A stretch of DNA of 64,000 nucleotides from Streptomyces spiroverticillatus (GTDB lineage: Bacteria; Actinomycetota; Actinomycetes; Streptomycetales; Streptomycetaceae). Shown one piece after another: positions 16,581 to 26,196 of this stretch. Numbering within the stretch: the stretch's first letter is position 1; each line of letters begins with the position of its first letter. A model generated the notes under the pieces. That model saw only the letters and a program-made list of their open reading frames with translations, did not search any database and had not been told where the DNA came from. A program made the position numbers and the translations under genes. The stretch covers positions 94,591 to 158,590 of the forward strand of contig BMUX01000019.1 of assembly GCA_014650415.1 (NCBI GenBank), written 5' to 3'.

Positions 16581-17605
16581 GGTGCTACTCCGATCGAAGT
16601 GAGGCCCGTGGACTCGTCGAGTCCGAGGGCGATGTTCATGCTCTGCACCGCGCCGCCGGCGGTGCCCTTGGCGAGGTTGTCGATGGCGCTGACGACGATG
16701 ACGCGGTGCGCGGCCTCGTCGTACGCGACCTGGATCTGCGCGGCGTTGGCCCCGTACACGGAGGCGGTGGCGGGCCACTGCCCCTCGGGGAGGAGGCGGA
16801 CGAACGGCTCGTCCGCGTATGCCTTTTCGTACGCGGCTCGTACGTCCGTGTACGTCACCCCGGGCCTGGCCTTCGCGCTGCTGGTGGCGAGGATGCCGCG
16901 CGGCATCGGGGCCAGGGTCGGGGTGAAGGAGACGGTGACCCGCTCCCCCGCGACCGCGCTGAGGTTCTGGATCATCTCGGGGGTGTGCCGGTGGCCGCCG
17001 CCGACGCCGTACGGGGACATGGAGCCCATGACCTCGGAGCCGAGCAGGTGCGGCTTGGCGGCCTTGCCCGCGCCGGAGGTGCCGGACGCGGCGACGATGA
17101 CGGCCTCGGGCTCGGCGAGTCCGGCCGCGTACGCCGGTACGAGGCCCAGCGAGACGGCCGTGGGGTAGCAACCGGGCACCGCGATGCGCTTGGACCCCTC
17201 CAGCGCGGCGCGGGCACCCGGCAGTTCGGGCAGGCCGTAGGGCCAGGTGCCGGCGTGCGGGGAGCCGTAGAACTTCTCCCAGTCGGCGGCGTCGGTGAGC
17301 CGGAAGTCGGCCCCCATGTCGACGATCAGCACGTCGTCGCCGAGCTGCTCCGCCACTGCGGCGGACTGACCGTGCGGCAGCGCGAGGAAGACGACGTCGT
17401 GTCCGGCGAGGACCTCGGCCGTGGTCGGCTCCAGCACGCGGTCCGCGAGCGGCGCGAGGTGCGGCTGGACGCTGCCGAGCGTCTGACCTGCGTTGGAGTG
17501 GCCGGTGAGGGCGCCGATCTCCACGTCGGGGTGCACGAGGAGGAAGCGCAGCAGTTCCCCGCCCGCGTATCCGCTCGCTCCCGCCACTGCTGCCCTGACC
17601 ACCAT
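16577..17605 (-). CDS. argC: N-acetyl-gamma-glutamyl-phosphate reductase
   Basis: A 342-residue NADPH-dependent reductase, third enzyme of arginine synthesis. The N-terminal AAVAGASGYAGGELLRFL is the NADP Rossmann motif, the VPGCYPTAVSLGLVPA segment contains the catalytic cysteine (about residue 145), and GGGHRHTPEM contains the conserved histidine. GGAGGG precedes the ATG at 17605 at good distance. It is the first gene of the argCJBDR operon and lies directly behind two ARG boxes, so the whole operon is expected to be shut off by ArgR with arginine. Confidence 0.98.
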   Translation of the reverse strand: MVVRAAVAGASGYAGGELLRFLLVHPDVEIGALTGHSNAGQTLGSVQPHLAPLADRVLEPTTAEVLAGHDVVFLALPHGQSAAVAEQLGDDVLIVDMGADFRLTDAADWEKFYGSPHAGTWPYGLPELPGARAALEGSKRIAVPGCYPTAVSLGLVPAYAAGLAEPEAVIVAASGTSGAGKAAKPHLLGSEVMGSMSPYGVGGGHRHTPEMIQNLSAVAGERVTVSFTPTLAPMPRGILATSSAKARPGVTYTDVRAAYEKAYADEPFVRLLPEGQWPATASVYGANAAQIQVAYDEAAHRVIVVSAIDNLAKGTAGGAVQSMNIALGLDESTGLTSIGVAP

Positions 17606-17624
17606 CGGACCCTCCTTGTCGATG

Positions 17625-17658
17625 GCATGACTATACGTACGAGCGCAGGTTTATGCAA
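17625..17658 (-). promoter_or_regulatory. Tandem ARG boxes of the argC promoter
   Basis: Two AT-rich half-palindromic boxes lie 20-53 bases upstream of argC. On the minus strand they read TTGCATAAACCTGC (17645-17658) and GTACGTATAGTCATGC (17625-17640). This two-box layout before argC is the known binding site of ArgR in Streptomyces. Confidence 0.88.
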
Positions 17659-17714
17659 AGAGCGGCAGGGGGTGGTACGGAGCGGGTGCGGCCGAGGGCG
17701 CCGGAACGCGGGTC

Positions 17715-19082
17715 CTATCCGGGGGCGGAACCGTCCTCGCGGCTCCTCTGCCAACTCCTGACCGCACAAAGACGGTGGTCGTGCTCGAAGCCGGGGCGAT
17801 CGAGCGGGCCCACCCGTTCGATCGCCTCCCCCGTGCGCGGGTCGTCCCGCCGCAGGAGGCCGTAGGCGGCGTTGAGCCGTGTCGCGAAGTCGTCCTCGTC
17901 GAGCAGGGCCAGGAGGGCGTCGGCGACCGCTGCCGTACGGTCCGCACCGCCTGCGACCGCCGACGCGGCGCGGGCCCGCACCTCGGCCACCGGATCTTGG
18001 AGCAGCCGGACGACGGCGTCCGTGCACCCGGAGCTGCCGTCGTGGGCCGCGATCAGCACCTCGGCGGCTTCGGCCCGCACCGCCCCGTCCTGGTCCCCGG
18101 CGAGCGCCAGCAGTACGGTCCCGGCCTCCGCGCGGAGGGAGGGGCCAACGGTGTCGCGGCAGAGCAGGAGGTCGGGGACCCGGGCGCGGACGCGCGGGTC
18201 CGGGTGATCGGCGTACCGCAGTCCCACGGCCACTGATTCCCGGTGCTCCGTCTCGTTCAGGACGCGGAGCACCTCGGCGAGGACGCCGGGGTCGTCCTCG
18301 CCGTCGACGGCCCAGGCGACCAGCAGTTCCGCCGTCTCCTTCTCGTAGGAGTTCCGCCAGCTGAACGGCGTCAGCACGTACCAGCGGAGGACGTCGAGGA
18401 CGAAGCGACGGTACTCCGGAGCCGGATTGCGGCGGTGCACCGTGAGGGCCGACCACGTCTCCTTGCTGCGGCGTTCGCTGAGGACCCACATGGCGGCCGC
18501 CCAGTCGACATGGTCCGGGTCACGTCGCGCCACTGCCCTGGCCACCAGCTCGTCGACCGGGGTCAGGATCCGGAAGGCCCACTCCAGGTTGGTGAGGATC
18601 GCGCCGTGCCCGGCGCGGACCGTGAGGCCGCCGAGCGTCAGCTGCGTCACATGGCCGTATTCGTCGTCCATCACTCGGGCCTGGCGCAGGGAGCCCGACC
18701 GGCCCGTCCGGCGGCGCAGTTCGTCCGGCGCGCCCCGCTCGTACCAGCGCCGGGCCAAGGCGAGCAGTTGCTCCCGTTCGGGCTCCGGGAGGCGCAGCCG
18801 GGGTTCCCGGCCCAGCACGGCCTGCGCCACCGCTGGAGAGCCGCCGTCGACTGCCCGAACCAGCGGAGTCGTTCCGTCCGGCAGCCTGCGGTCCGGGTCC
18901 GCGCCGCCCTCGACGAGCGCCTCCGCGACGGTGGCGTCATGGGCGGCGATCGCCAGGCACAGCACGGGCAGTCCGTCGTCAGTGACCGTGTCCGCGGCCG
19001 CTCCCGCCTCCAGCGACGCGGTCACCGCATCCGCGTCTCCGCGCCGGACCGCCGCTTCGAGCGTTGTCCCGCCCATGTTCAT
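17715..19082 (-). CDS. Ankyrin plus HEAT repeat protein
   Basis: A 455-residue protein with two solenoid parts. Residues about 1-100 form two or three ankyrin repeats (TTLEAAVRRGDADAVTASLEAGA, LCLAIAAHDATVAEALVEGGADPD, TPLVRAVDGGSPAVAQAVLG). The middle (about 130-270) contains a non-repetitive part with WAAAMWVLSERRSKETW and repeated tryptophans. Residues about 280-440 form HEAT repeats (DPRVRARVPDLLL, DGAVRAEAAEVLIAAHDG, VAEVRARAASAVAGG, DDFATRLNAAYGLLRRDD). It should be a cytoplasmic protein-binding scaffold; no enzyme motif is visible. Start may be Met1 (19082) or Met3 (19076), both without a strong ribosome-binding site. It lies 109 bases upstream of argC on the same strand, but the ARG boxes make argC independent. 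Confidence 0.82.
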   Translation of the reverse strand: MNMGGTTLEAAVRRGDADAVTASLEAGAAADTVTDDGLPVLCLAIAAHDATVAEALVEGGADPDRRLPDGTTPLVRAVDGGSPAVAQAVLGREPRLRLPEPEREQLLALARRWYERGAPDELRRRTGRSGSLRQARVMDDEYGHVTQLTLGGLTVRAGHGAILTNLEWAFRILTPVDELVARAVARRDPDHVDWAAAMWVLSERRSKETWSALTVHRRNPAPEYRRFVLDVLRWYVLTPFSWRNSYEKETAELLVAWAVDGEDDPGVLAEVLRVLNETEHRESVAVGLRYADHPDPRVRARVPDLLLCRDTVGPSLRAEAGTVLLALAGDQDGAVRAEAAEVLIAAHDGSSGCTDAVVRLLQDPVAEVRARAASAVAGGADRTAAVADALLALLDEDDFATRLNAAYGLLRRDDPRTGEAIERVGPLDRPGFEHDHRLCAVRSWQRSREDGSAPG

Positions 19083-19242
19083 CCGTGCCCCGTCCCGTCA
19101 TGAGTCGCCGGTCCGATCAGCAGGAAGGCACGGCCGGAGACGTCCCGGCCGAGGACGGGCGGGCGCTGCACCCGTGCCGGCACTCAGGCTCGGCCGTCGG
19201 CCCTGCTGCCCCGGCTTCCTGCTCGCCCCCGCGTTCTCGCTT

Positions 19243-19283
19243 CGCGAGCCGATCGCGAGCCGATCGCGAGCCGATCGCGAGCG
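19243..19283. repeat. 11-bp tandem repeat
   Basis: CGCGAGCCGAT is repeated three times head to tail (19243-19275), followed by an 8-base partial copy ending at 19283. It lies in the 277-base gap between the siderophore-interacting protein gene and the ankyrin/HEAT gene. Each unit junction creates the palindrome CGATCG. The rest of the gap shows nothing I can name. Confidence 0.8.
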
Positions 19284-19359
19284 GAAGAATAGATCGCTCC
19301 GGTGCGGGCCGGGCACGCGGGGCCGGGTGGGCGTCGGCCTCCGGTACGGCGTTGGGGCC

Positions 19360-20172
19360 TCAGCGCCAGTAGCCCGTGAAGGTCACCGTGTCCTTGGGGA
19401 AGCCGCGGTCGGTGACCAGGTGGCGGCGGACTCCCGTGGCGAGGCGCCGGCCGCCCGCCGTCCAGGCGTAGCCGGGGCCTTCCGGGAGGGTGGCGGCGCG
19501 GAGGGCGGCGAGGGCTGTGTCGCCGACGGGGGTGCCGGGGGGTCGGGTCAGCCAGTGGACGGTGGTGTTCGGGCGGGGGGCGGGGAGGGGCTGGGCGTCG
19601 TCGGGGTCGGGGAGTTCGACGTACACCTCGGTGGGGGTGTCGTCGGTGGCCGAGGCGAGGATGCCGAGGAGGGCGGGAAGCGCGCTTTCGTCGCCGACGA
19701 GGAGGCGCCAGGTCGTGTGCGCCGGGGGCAGGTAGGTGATGCCCTCGTCGAAGATGCCGATCTCGTCGCCGGGCGCGGCGTCGCGGGCCCAGGCGGAGGC
19801 GGGGCCGAGCTTGCCGTCGGCGTCCTCGTGGAGGACGAAGTCGACGTCGAGCTCCGGTCCTTCGCCGTAGAGGCCCTCGGTGCGGTGGTGGCGCACGGTG
19901 TAGTTGCGGCCGATGGGGCGGGTGTCCTTGGACATGAGCATGTACTCGGCGACCCAGAGGCCGTTGGTGCGCTTGGGGAGGCGGAGCACACCCTTGGCGG
20001 TGGGGAGGAAGACGCGGAACCACTGGTCGTACCCCATCGGCACGAAGTTCCGCAGGGCGTCGCCGCCGAGGGTGACGCGGACGAAGTTCGGACTGATCTG
20101 CTTGCGGGCCACTACGCGCAGGACGAGAAACTCCCGCTGTTCGGGCTTGCGGTACTTGCCGTCCTTGGCCAT
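19360..20172 (-). CDS. Siderophore-interacting protein (flavin-dependent ferric-siderophore reductase)
   Basis: A 270-residue ViuB/SIP-family protein that reduces iron(III) in imported siderophores, releasing iron in the cytoplasm. The N-terminal FAD-binding domain has the RNYTVRHHR motif (R-x-Y-T/S) at about residue 92, followed by the LVGDESALPALLGIL pyridine-nucleotide segment and the ATLPEGPGYAWTAGG...VRRHL C-terminal part typical of the family. The start ATG 20172 has GGGGAG upstream; ATG 20193 would overlap the iron box region. Directly upstream is a near-perfect DmdR/IdeR box, so the gene should be repressed when iron is plentiful. Confidence 0.93.
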   Translation of the reverse strand: MAKDGKYRKPEQREFLVLRVVARKQISPNFVRVTLGGDALRNFVPMGYDQWFRVFLPTAKGVLRLPKRTNGLWVAEYMLMSKDTRPIGRNYTVRHHRTEGLYGEGPELDVDFVLHEDADGKLGPASAWARDAAPGDEIGIFDEGITYLPPAHTTWRLLVGDESALPALLGILASATDDTPTEVYVELPDPDDAQPLPAPRPNTTVHWLTRPPGTPVGDTALAALRAATLPEGPGYAWTAGGRRLATGVRRHLVTDRGFPKDTVTFTGYWR

Positions 20173-20193
20173 GCCGTTCACTCCCCGATGCAC

Positions 20194-20212
20194 TTAGGTT
20201 AGGCAAACCTAA
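20194..20212 (-). promoter_or_regulatory. Iron box (DmdR1/IdeR-type operator)
   Basis: TTAGGTTAGGCAAACCTAA is a 19-bp near-perfect match to the actinobacterial iron box, with TTAGGTT and AACCTAA arms. It lies 21 bases before the siderophore-interacting protein start codon. Confidence 0.92.
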
Positions 20213-20374
20213 CACCGGCTCGGCTTGGCGGGTACCCGTCGAGTGGGGAGCCCTCGGGCCGGTCGGCCAAGGGCGCCCGGGCGGAGCCCTGTTGACGGGA
20301 TTGCACCTGTTGCCTCTGAGGTGCATGGGGTTAGATGGCGGCTGCCGAGATACCGGGGGAAGTGAGGTCGGCCC

Positions 20375-20962
20375 GTGGACTACGTCGTACTGGCGTGCCG
20401 CGTACTCGTAGCGATGGTGTTCGTGGCCTCGGCGGCGAGCAAGCTGCTGTCGGCCGCGTCGTTCCGGTCGTTCGTGACCGCGACCCGTGACATGGCGGTG
20501 CCCGCGCCGCTCGCCCCCGCCGTCGCGGTGGGCGTGGTGGCGGGCGAGATCGGCTCCGTCGCGCTGCTGGTGCTGTGGCCGGGCGGGGTGGCGGGCTTCG
20601 TGGTGGCGGGGGTGCTGCTGGTCGCCTTCACCGCCGGGATCGCGGGCGTACTCCTGCGCGGCAAGGACCAGTCCTGCAACTGCTTCGGCTCCACGACCGC
20701 GCCGATCGGCCCGCGCCATGTGGTGCGCAACGTGGCGCTGCTGACGGTGGTCGCGGCCGGGCTGCTCTGCCAGACGCCCTGGGAGGCCGAGTACCACTGG
20801 ACCGGGGTGGTGGCGGCGTCCGTCGCCGGGCTGGTCGGGGCGGTGCTGGTGCTGTCCACCGACAACCTGGCCGAGCTGCTCGCTTCCGGGGCGGCGGAGG
20901 ACCCCGAGCAGCGGCCCGCAGCGCAGGACGACCGGGCCGCCGGGGCGAGCGGCGGCCGCTGA
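20375..20962 (+). CDS. MauE/DoxX-like membrane protein
   Basis: A 195-residue membrane protein with four helices (about residues 5-25, 45-65, 70-90 and 112-150) and a CNCFG motif in the loop between helices 3 and 4. Helix number and the paired cysteines match the methylamine-utilisation protein MauE family, whose members help form disulfides or move reducing power for secreted proteins. The N-terminal CRVLVAMVFVASAASKLL also resembles DoxX proteins. The C-terminal 30 residues are charged and disordered. The start GTG 20375 has GTGAGG upstream. No methylamine dehydrogenase is nearby, so its partner protein is unknown. Confidence 0.75.
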   Translation: MDYVVLACRVLVAMVFVASAASKLLSAASFRSFVTATRDMAVPAPLAPAVAVGVVAGEIGSVALLVLWPGGVAGFVVAGVLLVAFTAGIAGVLLRGKDQSCNCFGSTTAPIGPRHVVRNVALLTVVAAGLLCQTPWEAEYHWTGVVAASVAGLVGAVLVLSTDNLAELLASGAAEDPEQRPAAQDDRAAGASGGR

Positions 20963-21377
20963 GGGCGACTCGGGGCTGCCCTGAGGGCTGCCGAGGACTG
21001 CCGAGGACTGCTCCGGGCGCCGGGGACGGGACCGGCCGACGGCCGCCTCGTACGACACCGGCTGACGACCGCCTCGTACGACGACGGCACGCGGCCGAGG
21101 CCACGCCACCCCGGCACGGCCGACGCCCTCCGCCGTGGCCGGTGAGGGCCCCCCGCCTCCCCGCCGGGAGGAACGACCACCGCTGACGGGCGCATCGACC
21201 ACGGCCCGTGGCCCGGCGACCCGCCCCTCATCAACCACCCCGCACGCCCGGCACGGGAGGTCTCCCCACAGCGCCGGGGCGAGGGGCGAGACCCCTCGGC
21301 CGTACTGCCCCAGGAGCAGTGCACCTGCCTCCCCGAGGACGACGACCCGCGAGCCCCTGCGGCGGAGGCTGGAGCAC
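20963..21377. other. Gene-free region with short direct repeats
   Basis: This 415-base region contains CTGCCGAGGA in close repeats near 20988-21010 and CCGCCTCGTACGAC repeated at about 21042 and 21068. Open frames cross it on both strands, but none has a credible start or family resemblance. It probably holds the promoter of the next gene plus degenerated repeats. Confidence 0.5.
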
Positions 21378-22145
21378 ATGATGACGACCCTCGCCCCCGC
21401 CCCGCGTGCCCTGCGTCCCGTCGAGCGTGCCTGTGTGCTGGTCGGTCTGCTGCTCTTCGCGGCCGGGCTGCTGCATCTCGCGGTCTTCGTGGTGGACGGC
21501 GGGCCCTGGTACGGGCCCGTGTCCTGGCGCAAGCCCGTCACCTTCGGGCTGTCCTTCGGCGTGACGCTGCTCGCGGTGGCGTGGGTGGCGTCGTACCTGC
21601 GGATCGGCGAGCGGACGCGGAACGTCGTGCTCGGGCTGTTCGCGGCGGACTGCGTGCTGGAGGTCGGCGGGATCACCCTCCAGGCGTGGCGGCGCAGGCC
21701 CTCGCACCTCAACATGGAGACCACCTTCGACACCGTGGTGTCCATGGGGCTCGCGGTGGGCGGGGTGCTGCTCGTGGTGCTGCTGACGGTGCTGGCCGTG
21801 GCGGTGTTCCGGCGGGGAGCGGGAGGCCCCGCCGGGATGCCGCTCGCGCTGCGGGCCGGGTTCGCGTACCTGCTGGTGGGGCTGGCCTCGGGGGCGGTGA
21901 TGATCGCGCGCGGGGTGATCCTGACCCGTACCGGACACCAGGTGGACGCGTACGCCTCGACGGGCGTGCTCAAACCCCTGCACGGGGTGAGCCTGCACGC
22001 GGTGCTGGTGCTGCCCGCGCTGGCGTGGCTGATGGACGTCCGTACGACGTGGAGTGCGGAGGTACGGGAGCGGGTCGTGCGGGGTGGGGTGTGGGCGTAC
22101 GGAGTGGCTGCGGCGGGAGCCCTGGCCTGGGGGCTCGTGGCCTGA
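21378..22145 (+). CDS. Integral membrane protein of unknown function
   Basis: A 255-residue protein with about seven hydrophobic helices. Helix 1 begins around residue 15 (RACVLVGLLLFAAGLLHLAVF). It has the motif WYGPVSWRKPVTFGLSFGVT near residue 45, a polar ETTFDTVV stretch after helix 3, and the C-terminal LKPLHGVSLHAVLVLPALAWL. These are reminiscent of actinobacterial membrane proteins annotated only as hypothetical. Start is ATG 21378 or the adjacent ATG 21381, with a GGAGG/GGAG site upstream; the open frame continues to 21135 through low-complexity DNA and is not used. No function can be given. Confidence 0.75.
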   Translation: MMTTLAPAPRALRPVERACVLVGLLLFAAGLLHLAVFVVDGGPWYGPVSWRKPVTFGLSFGVTLLAVAWVASYLRIGERTRNVVLGLFAADCVLEVGGITLQAWRRRPSHLNMETTFDTVVSMGLAVGGVLLVVLLTVLAVAVFRRGAGGPAGMPLALRAGFAYLLVGLASGAVMIARGVILTRTGHQVDAYASTGVLKPLHGVSLHAVLVLPALAWLMDVRTTWSAEVRERVVRGGVWAYGVAAAGALAWGLVA

Positions 22146-22150
22146 ACGCG

Positions 22151-22189
22151 GGACTGCCCCGGCCGGTGAAGCACCGGCCGGGGCAGTCC
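22151..22189. terminator. Bidirectional terminator
   Basis: A perfect 17-bp stem (22151-22167 with 22173-22189) and 5-base loop lie between the converging membrane gene and the isocitrate dehydrogenase gene. Confidence 0.9.
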
Positions 22190-22211
22190 TGTTGACACAG
22201 CGTCAGGAGGC

Positions 22212-24431
<2,220 letters not shown>

Positions 24432-24510
24432 CGGGTACTCCGCTCCACGTCTGCAACATTGCTTGACGTCAAGATATCTCGTGGGCGGGGGTGAGGGTGA
24501 CGTGGGGGCG

Positions 24511-24534
24511 GCGGCCCCCGGGGTTCCGGGCCGC
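24511..24534. terminator. GC-rich hairpin between the sigma factor and icd
   Basis: GCGGCCC (24511-24517) pairs with GGGCCGC (24528-24534), with a second smaller stem inside. It lies about 80 bases after the ECF sigma stop and before the icd start, both on the minus strand, so it probably ends the sigma transcript. Confidence 0.55.
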
Positions 24535-24611
24535 GCCCCCTGCGGTTCGGGGCCGCCCGGCCGCCGGGCCCCGGGGGCGGGCAGTCCGCGCCCGCCCCCG
24601 CGACCTGCGGT

Positions 24612-25523
24612 TCACGCCTCCAGGAAGCTCACGTCCAGGGTGGCGAGGCGGTCCGGGTCGGCCAGGATGTTCAGTTCGAGGATCTTGCCGTCGACGATGG
24701 TGAAGTCCATGACGCCCATGACCTTCCCGTCGATCACGTTGATCAGCCCGGGGACACCGTTGACCAGCGCGGGCCGCGCGTACTGCGCCGCCTGCCGGAA
24801 CATGAGCGCGTTCGAGACGACCTCCCGCGCCCCCCGGACCACCTTCGACAGCGGCGACGTCCCCGCGTCCGCCCGCAGCACGCACTGCGGGTCGAGGAGG
24901 GAGAGCAGCCCGTCGAAGTCCCCGCCCCGGGACGCCGCCAGGAAGGCGGAGACCACCTCGCGCTGCCGGGAGGCGTTGGTGTCGGGCGCGGGGGCCGTGC
25001 CCTGGACCCTGCGGCGGGCCCGGCTGGCGAGCTGCCGGGTGGCCGCCGGGGTGCGGTCGACCAGCGGGGCGATCTCCTCGAAGGGGACGGCGAACATGTC
25101 GTGCAGGACGAAGGCGAGCCGTTCGGCCGGGCCGAGCGTCTCCAGTACGACCAGCAGTGCGAGCCCCACCGAGTCCGCCAGCAGCGCCTGCTGCTCCGGG
25201 TCCGCCTCGTCGTCCCTGCGCAGGATCGGGTCCGGCACGTGGGTGTCGGAGAGGGGGTCCAGCGGGTCCTCGCGGCGGGTGGTGCGCGAGCGGAGCTGGT
25301 CGAGGCAGACCCGGGCGACGACGGTGGTCAGCCAGCCGGGCAGGTTGTCGATGGTGGCGGGGTCCTGTCTGCCGAGTCTCAGCCAGGCCTCCTGGACGGC
25401 GTCCTCCGCCTCGGCGGAGGAACCGAGCATCCGGTAGGCGACCCCGCGCAGCCGGTCCCGGTTTGCCTCGAACTGGCCCGCCAGGAAGTCGGGTCCTTCG
25501 GCTGCGGTGCGTATCGGTTCCAT
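24612..25523 (-). CDS. ECF sigma factor with SnoaL-like C-terminal domain (ECF41/SigJ type)
   Basis: A 303-residue sigma factor. Region 2 (RDRLRGVAYRMLGSSAEAEDAVQEAWLR, about residues 21-48) and region 4 (LGPAERLAFVLHDMFAVPFEEIAPLVDRTPAATRQLASRARRRV, about 130-173) are complete. The C-terminal domain of about 115 residues has the SnoaL/NTF2 fold. It carries the NGVPG and DGK motifs (about residues 252 and 260) that characterise ECF41, where this domain, not an anti-sigma factor, controls activity. The promoter at 25589-25615 matches the ECF41 consensus, implying autoregulation. A SnoaL-like gene lies directly upstream. The signal sensed by the C-terminal domain is unknown. Confidence 0.93.
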   Translation of the reverse strand: MEPIRTAAEGPDFLAGQFEANRDRLRGVAYRMLGSSAEAEDAVQEAWLRLGRQDPATIDNLPGWLTTVVARVCLDQLRSRTTRREDPLDPLSDTHVPDPILRRDDEADPEQQALLADSVGLALLVVLETLGPAERLAFVLHDMFAVPFEEIAPLVDRTPAATRQLASRARRRVQGTAPAPDTNASRQREVVSAFLAASRGGDFDGLLSLLDPQCVLRADAGTSPLSKVVRGAREVVSNALMFRQAAQYARPALVNGVPGLINVIDGKVMGVMDFTIVDGKILELNILADPDRLATLDVSFLEA

Positions 25524-25588
25524 GGCGCAGGGCCCCCGTGTCTCTCGTCGTGAGGTCGCGGCCCCTTCTCGTACGGCCGCAACTGGTT

Positions 25589-25615
25589 GACGACCGCCGT
25601 ACGGAGAATGTGACG
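25589..25615 (-). promoter_or_regulatory. ECF41-type promoter of the sigma gene
   Basis: On the minus strand the sequence reads CGTCACA, then 16 bases, then CGTC. The published ECF41 consensus is TGTCACA-N16-CGTC, so 10 of 11 defined bases and the exact spacing match. It lies 66 bases before the sigma ATG. Confidence 0.85.
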
Positions 25616-25694
25616 GGCCGGGCCAACAAGGCTCCCGGCCTCACCACTTGACCCGCACGGCCCGCACCGTACGGACGATCTTGCGTACGGTAAC

Positions 25695-26069
25695 TCAGGC
25701 TCCCGGGAGGCGGTCCAGGAAGCCCTTCACGTTCGCGACCCGGCCGTCCGCCGCGACGGTGGCCACGTCGAAGCCCGCGATGGGCGCGGAGCCGTCCGTG
25801 AGGGAGACCAGCTCCCAGTGGAAGCGGACGATGTCGTGGTGCCCGTCGGGCTCGTCGGCGAGCCGGAACTCGAAGCCGGGGAACTGGGCGTGCGCCCCGG
25901 CGATCATCTCCGTCACCTCCGCGTGCCCGCGCACGTCGGCGACCGGGTCGGTGTAGGCGGCGTCCTCCGTGAAGGCGACCGCGACGGCCTTGGCGAGGTC
26001 GTCGGGCCCGGTGCCGGCGTTCCAGGCGGCGAAGTAGTTCTGGAGGGCGGTGCGGAAGTCGATGCTCAT
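25695..26069 (-). CDS. SnoaL-like / nuclear transport factor 2 family protein
   Basis: A 124-residue single-domain NTF2-fold protein: N-terminal helices (FRTALQNYFAAWNAGTGPDDLAKAVAVAFTEDAAYTDP), then curved strands including FEFRLADEPDGHHDIVRFHWEL and ADGRVANVKGFLDRLP. The pattern of D/H residues facing the cone resembles small isomerases and hydrolases, but no specific activity can be read. The ATG at 26069 begins the domain; the frame extends upstream without a better start. It lies 171 bases upstream of the ECF41 sigma gene on the same strand, and that sigma factor carries a C-terminal domain of the same fold. No ECF41-type promoter is visible before this gene. Confidence 0.85.
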   Translation of the reverse strand: MSIDFRTALQNYFAAWNAGTGPDDLAKAVAVAFTEDAAYTDPVADVRGHAEVTEMIAGAHAQFPGFEFRLADEPDGHHDIVRFHWELVSLTDGSAPIAGFDVATVAADGRVANVKGFLDRLPGA

Positions 26070-26196
26070 GGCGGGGTTCCCTGTCGTGTCGTTCGTACGG
26101 TTCCGGAGGTGCCGCCGGTGGTTTCCCCGGCGGCACGCCCACGGTCTCCCAACCCCGCACGGGCGTCGATTACTCCGCAGGTAACGCCCGCCCCGC

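Noticed and set aside
17606..19082. Ankyrin/HEAT gene as the first gene of the arg operon
   Set aside because: Two ARG boxes and the argC promoter region lie in the 109-base gap, so the arg operon starts after it.
19243..19283. CRISPR-like repeat
   Set aside because: The units are 11 bp, directly adjacent and without spacers; it is a simple tandem repeat.
19184..22198. A 1004-codon minus-strand frame
   Set aside because: It crosses the MauE-like gene, the next membrane gene and part of the siderophore-interacting protein gene in wrong frames and has no family resemblance.
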